From positions 1,240,001 through 1,304,000 of the forward strand of contig NZ_WRXM01000001.1 in assembly GCF_010119205.1 (NCBI RefSeq): a stretch of 64,000 nt of DNA, written 5' to 3'. Numbering within the stretch: the first letter of the stretch is position 1; the number at the start of each line of letters is the position of its first letter. The stretch comes from Haloarcula limicola. Its GTDB lineage: Archaea > Halobacteriota > Halobacteria > Halobacteriales > Haloarculaceae. The notes under the pieces were generated by a model, which was not told the DNA's origin, did no database searches, and saw only the letters and a program-made list of their open reading frames with translations. The position numbers and the translations under genes are program-made. Shown here in pieces: positions 1-8,441 of this stretch.

Positions 1-256
1 TGTCCGCGACCGTCTGCGCGTACCCGTCCTGTCGACCTCCGTCGCCCGTCGAGTGGCTCTTAGCCGAGCAGTATATGCCATCTGCATATCGAACGGCTAT
101 CAGTATACGGGCAGGTATTATTGAAGTGGTATCTAATTGGATACCCATGACGCAGCGTTACGCGACTCGTTTCACTCGTGAACCCTCCGCGGAGACCCCT
201 ATTTTCGAAGCGACTGACGACAGCCCCGCAGACGCCTCGTGGAGACTCGCGCGACG
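1..256. other. Left-edge intergenic region
   Basis: I see no convincing gene here. The stretch around 80-150 is AT-rich for this genome and has TATA-like words (tatatgcc, tattattg). A perfect inverted repeat, GGTATC-N6-GATACC, lies at 128-145, about 110 bases before the HalOD1 start. Part of a leftward gene might end at the window edge, but the first 60 bases show no start codon that I would trust. Confidence 0.4.
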
Positions 257-598
257 ATGACCATGACTGTCAACGAGAATCCGCAGAGCTCGACCTCGCG
301 GCCGTCTGACGACGACGTATCGCCGAATCTCGTCTTCGAGACGACGTACGAGTACGGGACCGAAACCGACGAGCTGACCGTTCTCATCGTCGACGCCATC
401 GCCGACGAGATGGACGTCTCTCCGGTGAAATTCGTCTCGAAGATCAACGAGGCCGTCAACCCCGACGCGATGGAGCGGATACTCCGCCCGCTACCGGACG
501 GGACGAAGCGAAACGGCCAACTCATCTTCTTCCTCCACGGGTTCCGAATCAGCATTCACGGCGACGGCACGGTCCGGATTCACGAGACCCCGGCCTGA
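257..598 (+). CDS. HalOD1 output domain protein
   Basis: This is a 113-residue, acidic, soluble protein that resembles the haloarchaeal HalOD1 output domain, found alone or at the end of signalling proteins. The recognisable pattern is a hydrophobic strand-helix stretch around residues 40-50 (LTVLIVDAIADEM), then a central helix and a final Gly/Asp hairpin (HGDGTVRIH). I chose the ATG at 257; a GTG lies 18 bases upstream and another ATG lies two codons downstream. The gene converges on the next one with one base between the stop codons. The domain's molecular role is not known to me, and signalling output is an inference from the family name. Confidence 0.75.
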   Translation: MTMTVNENPQSSTSRPSDDDVSPNLVFETTYEYGTETDELTVLIVDAIADEMDVSPVKFVSKINEAVNPDAMERILRPLPDGTKRNGQLIFFLHGFRISIHGDGTVRIHETPA

Positions 599-599
599 G

Positions 600-947
600 T
601 CACCCGTCGACGACGACGGTGTCTCCCGTCTCGACGCCATCCGCCGCTCCAGCCGGGAGTTCGAGGACGGTATCGGCTTTCGCGTAGCCCACCGACCGCC
701 ATGGGCGTAACGTACTCGCGCGCTGGACAGTCTCGTCGGCCAGCCAGATCACGTCCAGGGGAAAGCGGACGAACAGCATGTGAATGAACCGCCGGCCGAC
801 GCCGTCGAAGGGAAAGACGAGCGCGTAGTCCTCGGGGATCGAGCGCCGGAACATCAGCCCCCGAGACTGTTCGATCATCGTCTCGGCCCGGTCTACGGTC
901 GAGGCGATGGTCCGCGAACGTCCCTCCGGGTCGTGGACGACGGGCAT
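600..947 (-). CDS. DUF192 family protein
   Basis: This 116-residue protein matches DUF192, a small beta-rich family widespread in archaea and bacteria. The family signature is present: an ARxGLMFR-like segment (QSRGLMFRRSIPEDYALVF), then HMLFVRFPLDVIWL, then an ALRPWRS-like strand and a final GDTV turn. The start at 947 is chosen because the domain begins about 15 residues later and the further upstream extension is Arg/Pro-rich and unlike protein. There is no signal peptide, although many relatives are exported. It converges with the HalOD1 gene. Biochemical function is unknown. Confidence 0.85.
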   Translation of the reverse strand: MPVVHDPEGRSRTIASTVDRAETMIEQSRGLMFRRSIPEDYALVFPFDGVGRRFIHMLFVRFPLDVIWLADETVQRASTLRPWRSVGYAKADTVLELPAGAADGVETGDTVVVDG

Positions 948-1053
948 ACGCCGGGCGATGGGGGGCGACGGCAAAAGCGTTCTGTCGGAAACGCGAGGGG
1001 AGTGACCGACCGTCGGAGACAGATTCAGGTAGCGCCGGCCCCGAGGCGACGGC

Positions 1054-1677
1054 ATGGAGAAGGCACCGGGCGGCACGAGCGTCGGCGTCGACGACCCCTA
1101 CGAGCACGTCGACCGCTGTGACTTCGTCACCGACGAGGGGAAGTGCCGCTGGGCGCGCGAACACGGCCAACACGACCCGGAGTTCGCCGACGCCCGGAGC
1201 GCCGAGGAGTTCCGCTGTCCGGCGGCGGTGGGTCCGGACGGTGACCCCGAGGGCGCCGAGTGGGACTGGGCGGACTGCCCGCACTTTCGCTGTCGGAACC
1301 GCGACCGCGAGTGCATCCGCTGTGGCCTCGAAGAGCGGCGGATGGCCCACTCCGACGAGCGGCCGCTCTTGGAGGAGCATCACCTCTCGTATAGCGAGGC
1401 GTGCGAGGAGCGCAGCGACGAGCGGGCCTCGGCCACAGCGAGCGGTGAGCGAAGCGAACCGCGAGACAGCGGGTCAGCCGACGAGGCCGACCCGGCCCAC
1501 GAGATCACGGTCTACCTCTGCCGCTGGTGTCACTCGAAGGTCCACGGGTCGTGGGCGCGCATCGACGACGACGCGAACCCCGACCCGGAGGCCATCGCCG
1601 AGAAAGAGGGCCGACGCACGAAAGAGCAGTCGGAACTGGGCTTTCAGTCGGCGGCCGAGCGGTACGACGAGGAGTGA
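1054..1677 (+). CDS. HNH-type zinc protein of a haloarchaeal family
   Basis: This 207-residue protein has an HNH-nuclease-like layout: CxxC at residues 87-90, HH at 109-110, and CxxCH plus VH at 156-164. An earlier Cys set (22, 31, 55, 75, 80) may bind a second zinc. The family looks haloarchaea-specific (possibly DUF7097, from memory). Between the HH pair and the second CxxC lies about 35 residues of Glu/Arg/Ser/Ala-rich filler (around 115-149), encoded by an AGCGA-type repeat that also occurs downstream of the gene. The core ligands are intact, so the gene may still work. Whether it cuts DNA or only uses the fold to bind is not shown. Confidence 0.75.
   Translation: MEKAPGGTSVGVDDPYEHVDRCDFVTDEGKCRWAREHGQHDPEFADARSAEEFRCPAAVGPDGDPEGAEWDWADCPHFRCRNRDRECIRCGLEERRMAHSDERPLLEEHHLSYSEACEERSDERASATASGERSEPRDSGSADEADPAHEITVYLCRWCHSKVHGSWARIDDDANPDPEAIAEKEGRRTKEQSELGFQSAAERYDEE
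1395..1480 (+). repeat. AGCGA-type repeat inserted inside the HNH gene
   Basis: The DNA here is built from degenerate GAGCG/AGCGA units (for example gaggagcgcagcgacgagcg and gtgagcgaagcgaaccg). It encodes the low-complexity segment inside the zinc protein. The same type of units occurs at about 1748-1805 between genes. Confidence 0.6.
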
Positions 1678-1747
1678 CGGCCAGCCGACCAGACGACGGG
1701 TGGGAACGAAAGGGGCGGCACGCTGCGCGAACCCCGACGACAGGAGG

Positions 1748-1805
1748 ACCACAGCGAACGGAGTGAGCGAGGACCGCAGCGAGTCGCGGGAGCGCAGCGT
1801 ACCGG
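1748..1805. repeat. Intergenic AGCGA-type repeat
   Basis: The stretch is made of units such as cagcgaacggagtgagcgag and cgcagcgagtcgcgggagcg. This is the same style of repeat as in the neighbouring zinc-protein gene. It sits between that gene and the guaA promoter. Confidence 0.55.
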
Positions 1806-1879
1806 GGCTTTCTGGCGGTTCGCGACTGTCTCGGTCGTGTCGAACTCCCCATTGGTTATCGCCGCTAGCGGCGTTTCAG

Positions 1880-1890
1880 GGGATATATAC
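1880..1890 (+). promoter_or_regulatory. TATA box of the GMP synthase subunit gene
   Basis: The sequence ggatatatac lies about 28-32 bases before the ATG at 1915, which suits a transcript with a very short or absent leader. It also supports that start codon. Confidence 0.6.
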
Positions 1891-1914
1891 GCACCGGTAG
1901 CGTGACACTATCCA

Positions 1915-2484
1915 ATGACTCAGATCGTCGTCATCGACAACCACGGCCAGTTCACCCACCTGGAGCAGCGCGCGCTCCGGGACATGGGCGTCGACGTCGA
2001 GCTCGTCGACAACACTACGCCGCCCGAGGAGATCGACGCCGACGGAATCGTCCTCTCGGGCGGCCCGGACATGAGCGACATCGGCAACTGCCCCGAGTAT
2101 CTCGACCTCGACGTGCCCGTTTTGGGCATCTGTCTGGGGATGCAACTGATCGCCGACCAGTTGGGCGGGCGCGTCGGCGGCGGCGAGTACGGCGGCTACG
2201 CCGACGTGACCGTCGAGATATTAGACGACGAGGACCCGCTCGTGGGGTCGCTCGCGCCCGAGACGCGCGTCTGGGCCAGTCACGCCGACGAGGTCAAGGA
2301 GGTTCCCGAGGGCTTCGAGTGCACCGCGACCTCGGACGTCTGTGGCGTCGAGGCGATGAGCGACACCGACCGGGACCTCTACGGCGTCCAGTGGCACCCC
2401 GAGGTCGCCCACACCGAGGAGGGCGAAGAAGTGTTCGAGAACTTCCTCGCGGTCTGTACCCAGCAGTCGGCCCCGAAGCAGTAG
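1915..2484 (+). CDS. guaAA: GMP synthase subunit A (glutamine amidotransferase)
   Basis: This protein supplies ammonia from glutamine to the separate synthase subunit that converts XMP to GMP, the two-subunit arrangement usual in archaea. The 189 residues form a class I glutamine amidotransferase: the nucleophile Cys73 is in GICLGMQ, and the other triad members are His161 and Glu163 in QWHPEVA. The oxyanion glycines are in LSGGPD near residue 48. Length and N-terminus (MTQIVVIDNHGQF) are typical of the stand-alone archaeal subunit. The ATP-pyrophosphatase partner gene is not in this window. A TATA box stands about 30 bases upstream. Confidence 0.95.
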   Translation: MTQIVVIDNHGQFTHLEQRALRDMGVDVELVDNTTPPEEIDADGIVLSGGPDMSDIGNCPEYLDLDVPVLGICLGMQLIADQLGGRVGGGEYGGYADVTVEILDDEDPLVGSLAPETRVWASHADEVKEVPEGFECTATSDVCGVEAMSDTDRDLYGVQWHPEVAHTEEGEEVFENFLAVCTQQSAPKQ

Positions 2485-2536
2485 CCGGGCGGGAGAGCGA
2501 CCCGCTTATGTGCGGGCGCGCGGTTCTACACGATAC

Positions 2537-4399
2537 ATGACCGCGACACAGGGGAACCTCGCCGGTCTCTCCCGGTTCATCTTCCGGGCCCCGAACTGGT
2601 ACTCCAGTCTCGCGTTCGCCCTGTTCATCGCCGCCGTCACCGGCGTCGCCGCCTTCGATTCACGGTTCGTCCTTGACGACGCGTGGCAGGGCGTGTTCTT
2701 CATCGGCTTCCCGACGGCCATCGCCAGCGCGGTGACACCGTGGGTCGACCGCCGGCTCGACGGCCAGTTGACGCCCAACCGCGCGTCGCTGCTCGCGCTC
2801 ATCTGCGAACTCATCACCATCGCCTTCCTGACGGTCGCGGGAGCCATCGCCGTGCTCACGCCGCGGCTCGGCCAGAACTTCGTCTTCGACGTGTTGCTGG
2901 TCGCGTTAGCCTCCATCTTCGCGTTTCGCCTGCTCATCCTGATGGCCGTCTCCCGGCACTCCCTGCTGAAGGCGGCGATTCCGGCGAGCGTCCAGACCGT
3001 CGCGGCGGCGGGGTTACTGGCCGTCTACAGCGGCGCGACGGCGCTGCTCCTCGACAACCCGACGCTCCGGGAGACGCTCGCCCGCGCGGAGGTCGCCCCG
3101 CCGGAGATCCAGGGGTTCATCCCCGAGGACTTCCTGCTTCTGGGCGTCATCTGCGCCCTCTACGCGCTTGCGGTGTGGCTCTTCCTCGTCACCATCGACC
3201 GCCCGTGGCGCTCCTCGCTCGGCGTCTCCGCGCTGGACTTCCTGCGCGGGTTCATCGGCCACATCGCCGAGGGCTCCGACGAGCTGGAGGCGTTCTTCGA
3301 GGACATCGGCGAGGAAGCGCTCGTCCCCGTGACCGTCCTCTCGGTCCGCCGCCCCGGCGGCGAGGAGAAGGCCCGCTTCGTCCTGCCGATGATACATCCC
3401 GGGCCGATGGGGGAGATCGGCGGCGGGAACCTCCCGAAGCGCGTCGCGGCGGCGTCTGACGGGCTGGCGTTTCCGCCCCACGCCACCGCTGGCCACGACT
3501 TCAACCTCGTCACCGAGGGCGAGGTCGACACGATACTCGAGACCGCCGACGCCGCGTTCGAGGACATCGAGTACCGCGCCGAGGCGACGACGAGTCACCG
3601 CATCACCGAGGGCGAAGCGACGCTGACCGGACAGGCCTTCGGCGGGAACGCCTTCGTCGTGACGACGTACGCGCCCGGCTGTGCCGACGACGTGGACTAC
3701 TCCGTCGGCCTCTCGGCGATGTCCGAGGCGCGCTCCGACGACGTCGAGGAGGTGCTGCTCGTGGACGCCCACAACTGCAACGACGGCCTCGACGGCGAGG
3801 ACCTCGGCCACGTCGTCCCCGGCAGCCAGCGCTCGTTCGACATGATATACGGTACCGGCCGCCTCGGCGAGACGCTAACCGGGAGCGAGACCGGCCCGCT
3901 GCGCTGTGGCGTCGCGTGGGACGAGACCCAGTGGGAGCCCGAGGAGGGCATCGGCCCGCTGGGGATCCGCGTCTGCGTCTTCGAGGTGAACGACGAACGG
4001 ACGGCCTACGTCCTCGTCGACGGCAACAACATGGAACCGGGGCTCCGGGACCGCATCCTCGCCGCCGTCGAGGGCGTCGACCGCCTCGAGGTGATGACGA
4101 GCGACACCCACATCGTCAACACCGTCGAGGCCGAGAACCAGGTCGGCCAGGCCATCCCCCAAGAGGACGTGGTCGCGCTCGTCGACGACCTCGTCGAGCG
4201 CGCCGTCGCCGACCTCGAACCCGTCGAGGCGGGGATGGCCAGCGAGACGGCCGAAGTGACGGTGTTCGGCAACGACCGCACCGAGACGCTGGCCTCGACG
4301 GCCAACGCGATGGTGTCGCTGGGCGGCGCGCTCGCGGCCGCGTTCATCATCGTCGTGATGGCCATCAGCGTCCTCATCTTCGTTCTGGCGGGGCTCTGA
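2537..4399 (+). CDS. DUF2070 family membrane protein
   Basis: This 620-residue protein matches the archaeal DUF2070 family. The N-terminal third (roughly residues 15-240) holds about six or seven membrane segments. A large soluble central domain (about 250-580) has the family's HPGP element (MIHPGPMGEIGGGNLP) and an NCND-like element (DAHNCNDGL). One last membrane helix ends the protein. I chose the ATG at 2537 because the membrane region follows it directly; an upstream in-frame start adds nine unconvincing residues. The HPGP, Asp and His residues suggest a metal- or phosphate-dependent active site, but I know of no proven activity. Confidence 0.85.
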   Translation: MTATQGNLAGLSRFIFRAPNWYSSLAFALFIAAVTGVAAFDSRFVLDDAWQGVFFIGFPTAIASAVTPWVDRRLDGQLTPNRASLLALICELITIAFLTVAGAIAVLTPRLGQNFVFDVLLVALASIFAFRLLILMAVSRHSLLKAAIPASVQTVAAAGLLAVYSGATALLLDNPTLRETLARAEVAPPEIQGFIPEDFLLLGVICALYALAVWLFLVTIDRPWRSSLGVSALDFLRGFIGHIAEGSDELEAFFEDIGEEALVPVTVLSVRRPGGEEKARFVLPMIHPGPMGEIGGGNLPKRVAAASDGLAFPPHATAGHDFNLVTEGEVDTILETADAAFEDIEYRAEATTSHRITEGEATLTGQAFGGNAFVVTTYAPGCADDVDYSVGLSAMSEARSDDVEEVLLVDAHNCNDGLDGEDLGHVVPGSQRSFDMIYGTGRLGETLTGSETGPLRCGVAWDETQWEPEEGIGPLGIRVCVFEVNDERTAYVLVDGNNMEPGLRDRILAAVEGVDRLEVMTSDTHIVNTVEAENQVGQAIPQEDVVALVDDLVERAVADLEPVEAGMASETAEVTVFGNDRTETLASTANAMVSLGGALAAAFIIVVMAISVLIFVLAGL

Positions 4400-4441
4400 G
4401 CGGTTGCGCTCGGAGCGGTGCGCCGCGACCGGGAGAAAACA

Positions 4442-4447
4442 CTTATC
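4442..4447 (+). promoter_or_regulatory. TATA box of the small lipoprotein gene
   Basis: The word cttatc after an A-rich run (gagaaaaca) lies 24-29 bases before the ATG at 4471, implying a nearly leaderless transcript. Confidence 0.5.
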
Positions 4448-4470
4448 ACCAGTCTGTCTCGTTTCGAGCG

Positions 4471-4947
4471 ATGGCCCTCCGAACGTTGCTGGTCTGCCTG
4501 CTCGTGTTCACCGCGGGATGTGCCATGCCCGCCCCCGGCGACGGGACTGGCGAGGCCGCCACGGACGACGGCGCACAGACCGCCGCCCCGAGACCGACCC
4601 CCACGCCCGCGCCCGCCGCTGACCGAACGGCCACCGTGACCGGTGCGGTACCGGCCACCACTGCCGACGTGGACCTCGCACTCTATACGGATTCGCCGGT
4701 CCGCCTCACGGTCGAGGAACTCGGTACGGACGGCCGCGGCGTCGTCGCCGACCGGAACTACACGACCGTCACGTCCCCCGAGTTCAACGAGAACGAGTCG
4801 GTCTTCGTCGCAGAGCGAGACTACCGCGTCGCGATCCGCGTGGGCGGCGAGACTCGGTGGAACCGAACCGTCAGGCACTACGAAATCTACGAGTTGGCCG
4901 TCCAGCGGAACGGGACCGTCGAAATCCAGTCACACGCAGTTGTTTGA
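4471..4947 (+). CDS. Small secreted lipoprotein, unknown function
   Basis: This 158-residue protein starts with a short hydrophobic signal ending in a lipobox (VFTAGC, Cys17), so it should be anchored to the outer face of the membrane. A Pro/Thr/Ala-rich spacer (about residues 18-55) leads to a compact beta-rich domain with many Asn-x-Ser/Thr sites that could be glycosylated. No twin-arginine motif is present, so Sec export is more likely than Tat. I do not recognise the C-terminal domain. It lies between the DUF2070 gene and tRNA-Ser and has its own TATA box. Confidence 0.75.
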   Translation: MALRTLLVCLLVFTAGCAMPAPGDGTGEAATDDGAQTAAPRPTPTPAPAADRTATVTGAVPATTADVDLALYTDSPVRLTVEELGTDGRGVVADRNYTTVTSPEFNENESVFVAERDYRVAIRVGGETRWNRTVRHYEIYELAVQRNGTVEIQSHAVV

Positions 4948-4990
4948 GATTGCTTGAACACGCCGTTCGCCGTGTAGCGTCGACAGAAGC

Positions 4991-5074
4991 GCCGAGGAGG
5001 AGATTTGAACTCCTGAGTCCGTGAGGACAGTTGCTCTCGAAGCAACCGCCTTGGCCAGGCTAGGCTACCTCGGC
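4991..5074 (-). tRNA. tRNA-Ser (anticodon CGA)
   Basis: Read on the minus strand, the 84 bases fold as a class II tRNA. The acceptor stem is GCCGAGG/CCUCGGC. The anticodon stem GUUGC/GCAAC encloses the loop UUCGAGA, so the anticodon is CGA, reading UCG serine codons. A long variable arm follows (UGUCCUCACGGACUC), as expected for serine, then the T arm with GUUCAAAUC. No intron is seen, and the CCA end is not encoded. Confidence 0.95.
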
Positions 5075-5170
5075 TCACCCGACAATTTCGCCGTTTGGTC
5101 TTTAGGCGTTTCGATTCGTCGGGTGCCGTGTTCTCGATACGCATTTACCGGATGCGTGACATGGGCGCGT

Positions 5171-6118
5171 ATGGACGTCACTGAGGCGAGTGACCTGTCG
5201 AATCAGGTCCTAGACGAGGTGGGGAGCGCAGTCATCGCCGACCGCGACTTCTTCGAGACGGTCCTGCTGGGCGTGGTGGGGAAAGGGCACGTCCTGCTGG
5301 AGGACGTTCCGGGCACGGGGAAGACGCTGACCGCCCAGAGCGTGGCGACGGCGCTCGGGCTCTCCTTCTCGCGCGTGCAGTTCACGCCGGACCTCCTGCC
5401 GGCGGACATCACCGGCACGCACGTCTTCAACGAGCAGACCCGCGAGTTCGAGTTCACGGAGGGACCGATCTTCGCCAACGTCGTGCTGGCCGACGAGATC
5501 AATCGCGCGCCGCCGAAGACCCAATCGGCGTTGCTCGAAGCGATGGAAGAGGGACAGGTCACCGTCGACGGCGACACCTACGAACTGCCCCGGCCGTTCT
5601 TCGTCCTCGCGACGCAGAACCCCGTCGACATGGAGGGGACCTTCGAGCTGCCGGAGGCCCAGGTCGACCGCTTCCTCGCGAAGAGTTCCATCGGCTACCC
5701 CGACAGCGACGGAGAGGTCGAACTGCTGCGCCGCCGGGCCGGCCGCACCGAACAGAGCCCGAGCGTCGAGGCCGTCCTCGACGACGAGAAAGTGACGAAC
5801 CTGCGCGCCGTTCCCGAGACGATCACCGTCGACGACGACCTGCTGTCCTACATGGCCGACGTCGCGCGGGCGACCCGCGAGGACTACCGCGTCGAGGTGG
5901 GCGTCTCACCGCGCGGGACACAGCGGCTGTTCGAGGCTGCCCGGGCGATGGCGACCATCGAGGGGCGGGAGTTCGTCGCGCCGGACGACGTCAAGCGCGT
6001 CGCGCAGCCGGTGTTGGCCCATCGACTCGTGTTGACCCCGGACGCCCGCGTCGAGCAGGTCGACAAGCGCGACGTGCTGGCGGACGTGCTCGGCCAGGTA
6101 CCGGTCCCAACGGTCTAG
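5171..6118 (+). CDS. MoxR-type AAA+ ATPase
   Basis: This 315-residue ATPase belongs to the MoxR group, chaperone-like proteins often encoded with DUF58 and transglutaminase partners. The Walker A loop is at about residues 44-52 (EDVPGTGKT). Walker B is near 108-113 (VLADEINR). The MoxR-typical PPKTQSALLEAMEE helix and ATQNP sensor 1 follow, and the lid domain is at about 220-315. I chose the ATG at 5171 because the upstream extension would run through tRNA-Ser. It faces the DUF58/DUF4129 operon tail to tail, and the two stop codons share the four bases CTAG at 6115-6118. Confidence 0.92.
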   Translation: MDVTEASDLSNQVLDEVGSAVIADRDFFETVLLGVVGKGHVLLEDVPGTGKTLTAQSVATALGLSFSRVQFTPDLLPADITGTHVFNEQTREFEFTEGPIFANVVLADEINRAPPKTQSALLEAMEEGQVTVDGDTYELPRPFFVLATQNPVDMEGTFELPEAQVDRFLAKSSIGYPDSDGEVELLRRRAGRTEQSPSVEAVLDDEKVTNLRAVPETITVDDDLLSYMADVARATREDYRVEVGVSPRGTQRLFEAARAMATIEGREFVAPDDVKRVAQPVLAHRLVLTPDARVEQVDKRDVLADVLGQVPVPTV

Positions 6119-6600
6119 CGGACCGCGTAGACCGTCAGTATCGTCCCCGCGAACAGCAGCGTCGCGGTCAGGGTGTCCGCGGCGGGAACGGCGACCGTCA
6201 GCCCCGCGGCGGAGACGACGCCGACGGTGAGCGCGGCGACGAGCGTCCCGCCGGCGACCCGAACCACTTCCGCGTTGTGCGTCACCGCGCCGTCGGTCAG
6301 GCTCTCGTCGAGCGAGACCGCGTAGTGGCCGAAGTCCCACGCGAGCACCGCCGCCGCGACGCCGAAGAGGAGGGGGACGGTACCGCTCCCGAGGACCCCG
6401 GCGACGAGGACGCCGAGCGCGACGACCGCCGCGCCGACCGTCACCGCGCCGCGGCGTGAGCGGACGACGCCGCCGGTCACCGCGGCGACGCCCACCAGTG
6501 CGACCGGACTACCACGGGTCGTCGCCACGGCGAGCGCGCCGAACAGCGCGGCCGCGACCGCGGCGACGCCGACGAGTCGGACTCGCCTCACGCCGACCAC
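6115..6600 (-). CDS. Small membrane protein of the DUF58 operon (DUF7519-like)
   Basis: This 161-residue, Ala/Val/Gly-rich protein has about five predicted membrane helices, with a short loop near residue 95 (LDESLTDGAVTHN). It starts with GTG at 6600, overlapping the end of the DUF58 gene by 13 bases, so it is translated after it. The position matches the small DUF7519-type membrane protein seen beside haloarchaeal DUF58 genes; that family name is from memory. No catalytic residues are evident. It probably works with the DUF58 protein and the MoxR ATPase in the envelope. Confidence 0.75.
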   Translation of the reverse strand: MVGVRRVRLVGVAAVAAALFGALAVATTRGSPVALVGVAAVTGGVVRSRRGAVTVGAAVVALGVLVAGVLGSGTVPLLFGVAAAVLAWDFGHYAVSLDESLTDGAVTHNAEVVRVAGGTLVAALTVGVVSAAGLTVAVPAADTLTATLLFAGTILTVYAVR

Positions 6601-8441
6601 TCCCGGCCCTGTCGCTCGATGGCGGCCGCGAGCGACTCCCCGTGTCGCCAGTCGATCACCGGGATCCCCTGCCGTCGGAGGTCCGAGAGCCTGAACAGGC
6701 GCTTCGCGGCCGCGACGGTCCCCCCCGCCGTCGGTCGAGTCCCCGGGTCGGGGCTGAGGACCGTCACCGGGTGGCCGTAGGCGGCCAGATACCGGAGCGT
6801 TCGGACGACCGTGTCGTCGGTGAGCGACGAACAGCAGACCACCTGCGCCGCGTTCGGGAGCTCGCGCCGGAGCCAGCGGAACGTCGGCCCGACGTAGAAC
6901 TCGCCGTCGGCGGGCGTCGGCCCGAAGGCGTCGGCGCTCGACAGCGCCGTCTCCAGCCGACTCCGGTGTGCGTGGCCGCCGCCCGGCGGGACGAACAGCC
7001 GCTCCGTCGAGAGCGCGGCCAGGCCGACCTGATCTTCAGCCTCGATTCGAGACCCGACGACGCCGCGAGCGGCGACGACCGCGCGGTCGACGGTCGTATC
7101 CAGCGACGGGTCGGTCGGCGCGCGGTAGGCCGCCGGGCGGGCGTCGACGAGGGCGACGACGGTCGCGGCCTGTTCCTCTCGGAACTGGAGCGTCGAGAGC
7201 TCGCGCGTGCTCGCGTACCGGTTCCAGTCGATGCGGGAGAGCGGGTCCCCCGGGCGGTACTCGCGGGTGGCGTAGAAGGCGATCCCGTCGCCGCCCGAGT
7301 CGGCCTCGATGCGACCGCGGTGCTGCGTCGTCCGCGACCGGACCGGTACCGAGAGGTCCGCGGGCGGCAGCGAGACCGAAATCGAGTCGTCGCCGGTGAC
7401 GGTCGGCTCGGTCACCGTCGCCGCGGTTCCGGCCGCGTCGCCGACGACCGCCCGCGGCCGGTCGAAGGCGTGATCGCCGCGGGTCGCCCGGACGGCGTAT
7501 TCGACGGTCGCCGCCGCGCCCGGCCGAAGCGCCGTCGCCAACTGCGCCGACCCCTCGGTCACGGCGAGCGTGTCGGGCACGCCGTCGGCGAGGCGACAGT
7601 CGAGCAGCGTCCGGTCGCCGTCGTTGCGCACCCGCACCGTCACGGTCACCTCCTCACCGTGAGTCGGGTCGTCGGCGTCGACGGCGCGATTCACCGTCAG
7701 ACCGGGTTCGGGAACCCGCGAGGCGGCGCTGACCGCCAGCGCGACGACGGCGACGGCCCCCGCCAGTACCAGCCCCGGCCGGCGGGCGACGATCCCGACG
7801 CCGACGAAGACGAGCGGTACCGTCTGAAAGCCCGTCCAGCGCCCGGTCCGGACCGTCCCCGGCCCGCTGGCTCGTCGCGGCTCGGGCGGCGCGTCGTCGT
7901 CGGCCGTGAGTCCCAGCACCGACCGGAGGCCGGCCGCCGCGCGTTCGAGTCGGTAGGCCAGTCGCGTCGTCCCGCCGAGCCGCGCGGCCAGTCGGTCGCG
8001 GTACTGCCGCCGTTGCCCCACCTCGCTCGCGAAGGCGGCGCTCGCCGACGGGTCGTCGGTCCACTCGCCCGACGCGAGCGCCGCGTCCGCGGCGTCGGTG
8101 TCGCCGTCGCCGCGGGCGAGCGCCCGCCGGAGCAGCGAGCGGACGTCCTCGGTCAGCCGGTGTCGGGCGATGCGTCGCGTCGGCTCGGAGCCGAACCCGT
8201 CGGTCGCCGGCTCCGGCGGCGAGACGTCGCGAGTCGAGGGGTCCCGCAGGACCGGGTTTCGCGGTTCCGTCCGGTGCCGGCTGTACGCACCGTACAACCC
8301 CAACCCGACGGCGAAGATCCCGACGAAGACGATCGTCCCCGGGCGGAGCGACAGTGAGAATGCCCCGGTCGTCGCGCCCCAGAGACCGGCGAGTACGACG
8401 GGGACGCCGACGGCGAGCGCCGCCCGACGGCGATAACTCAC
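6588..8441 (-). CDS. DUF58 domain protein
   Basis: This 617-residue protein has two N-terminal membrane helices (about residues 5-50), a variable acidic stretch, further membrane helices near 215-255, a beta-sandwich region around 260-390, and the DUF58 core near 415-455 (PGDPLSRIDWNRYAS). That core leads into a von Willebrand A-like fold (VVALVDARPA). The start is the GTG at 8441, whose bases overlap the TGA of the upstream DUF4129 gene. DUF58 proteins act with MoxR ATPases and often with transglutaminase-like proteins in cell-surface processes. The precise role is not established, and membrane location is inferred from the helices. Confidence 0.88.
   Translation of the reverse strand: MSYRRRAALAVGVPVVLAGLWGATTGAFSLSLRPGTIVFVGIFAVGLGLYGAYSRHRTEPRNPVLRDPSTRDVSPPEPATDGFGSEPTRRIARHRLTEDVRSLLRRALARGDGDTDAADAALASGEWTDDPSASAAFASEVGQRRQYRDRLAARLGGTTRLAYRLERAAAGLRSVLGLTADDDAPPEPRRASGPGTVRTGRWTGFQTVPLVFVGVGIVARRPGLVLAGAVAVVALAVSAASRVPEPGLTVNRAVDADDPTHGEEVTVTVRVRNDGDRTLLDCRLADGVPDTLAVTEGSAQLATALRPGAAATVEYAVRATRGDHAFDRPRAVVGDAAGTAATVTEPTVTGDDSISVSLPPADLSVPVRSRTTQHRGRIEADSGGDGIAFYATREYRPGDPLSRIDWNRYASTRELSTLQFREEQAATVVALVDARPAAYRAPTDPSLDTTVDRAVVAARGVVGSRIEAEDQVGLAALSTERLFVPPGGGHAHRSRLETALSSADAFGPTPADGEFYVGPTFRWLRRELPNAAQVVCCSSLTDDTVVRTLRYLAAYGHPVTVLSPDPGTRPTAGGTVAAAKRLFRLSDLRRQGIPVIDWRHGESLAAAIERQGREWSA

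Noticed and set aside
6456-8357. Long open frame opposite the DUF58 gene
   Set aside because: It is the antisense shadow of a real gene. The translation is Arg/Gly/Pro-rich with no recognisable domain, as usual in GC-rich haloarchaeal DNA.
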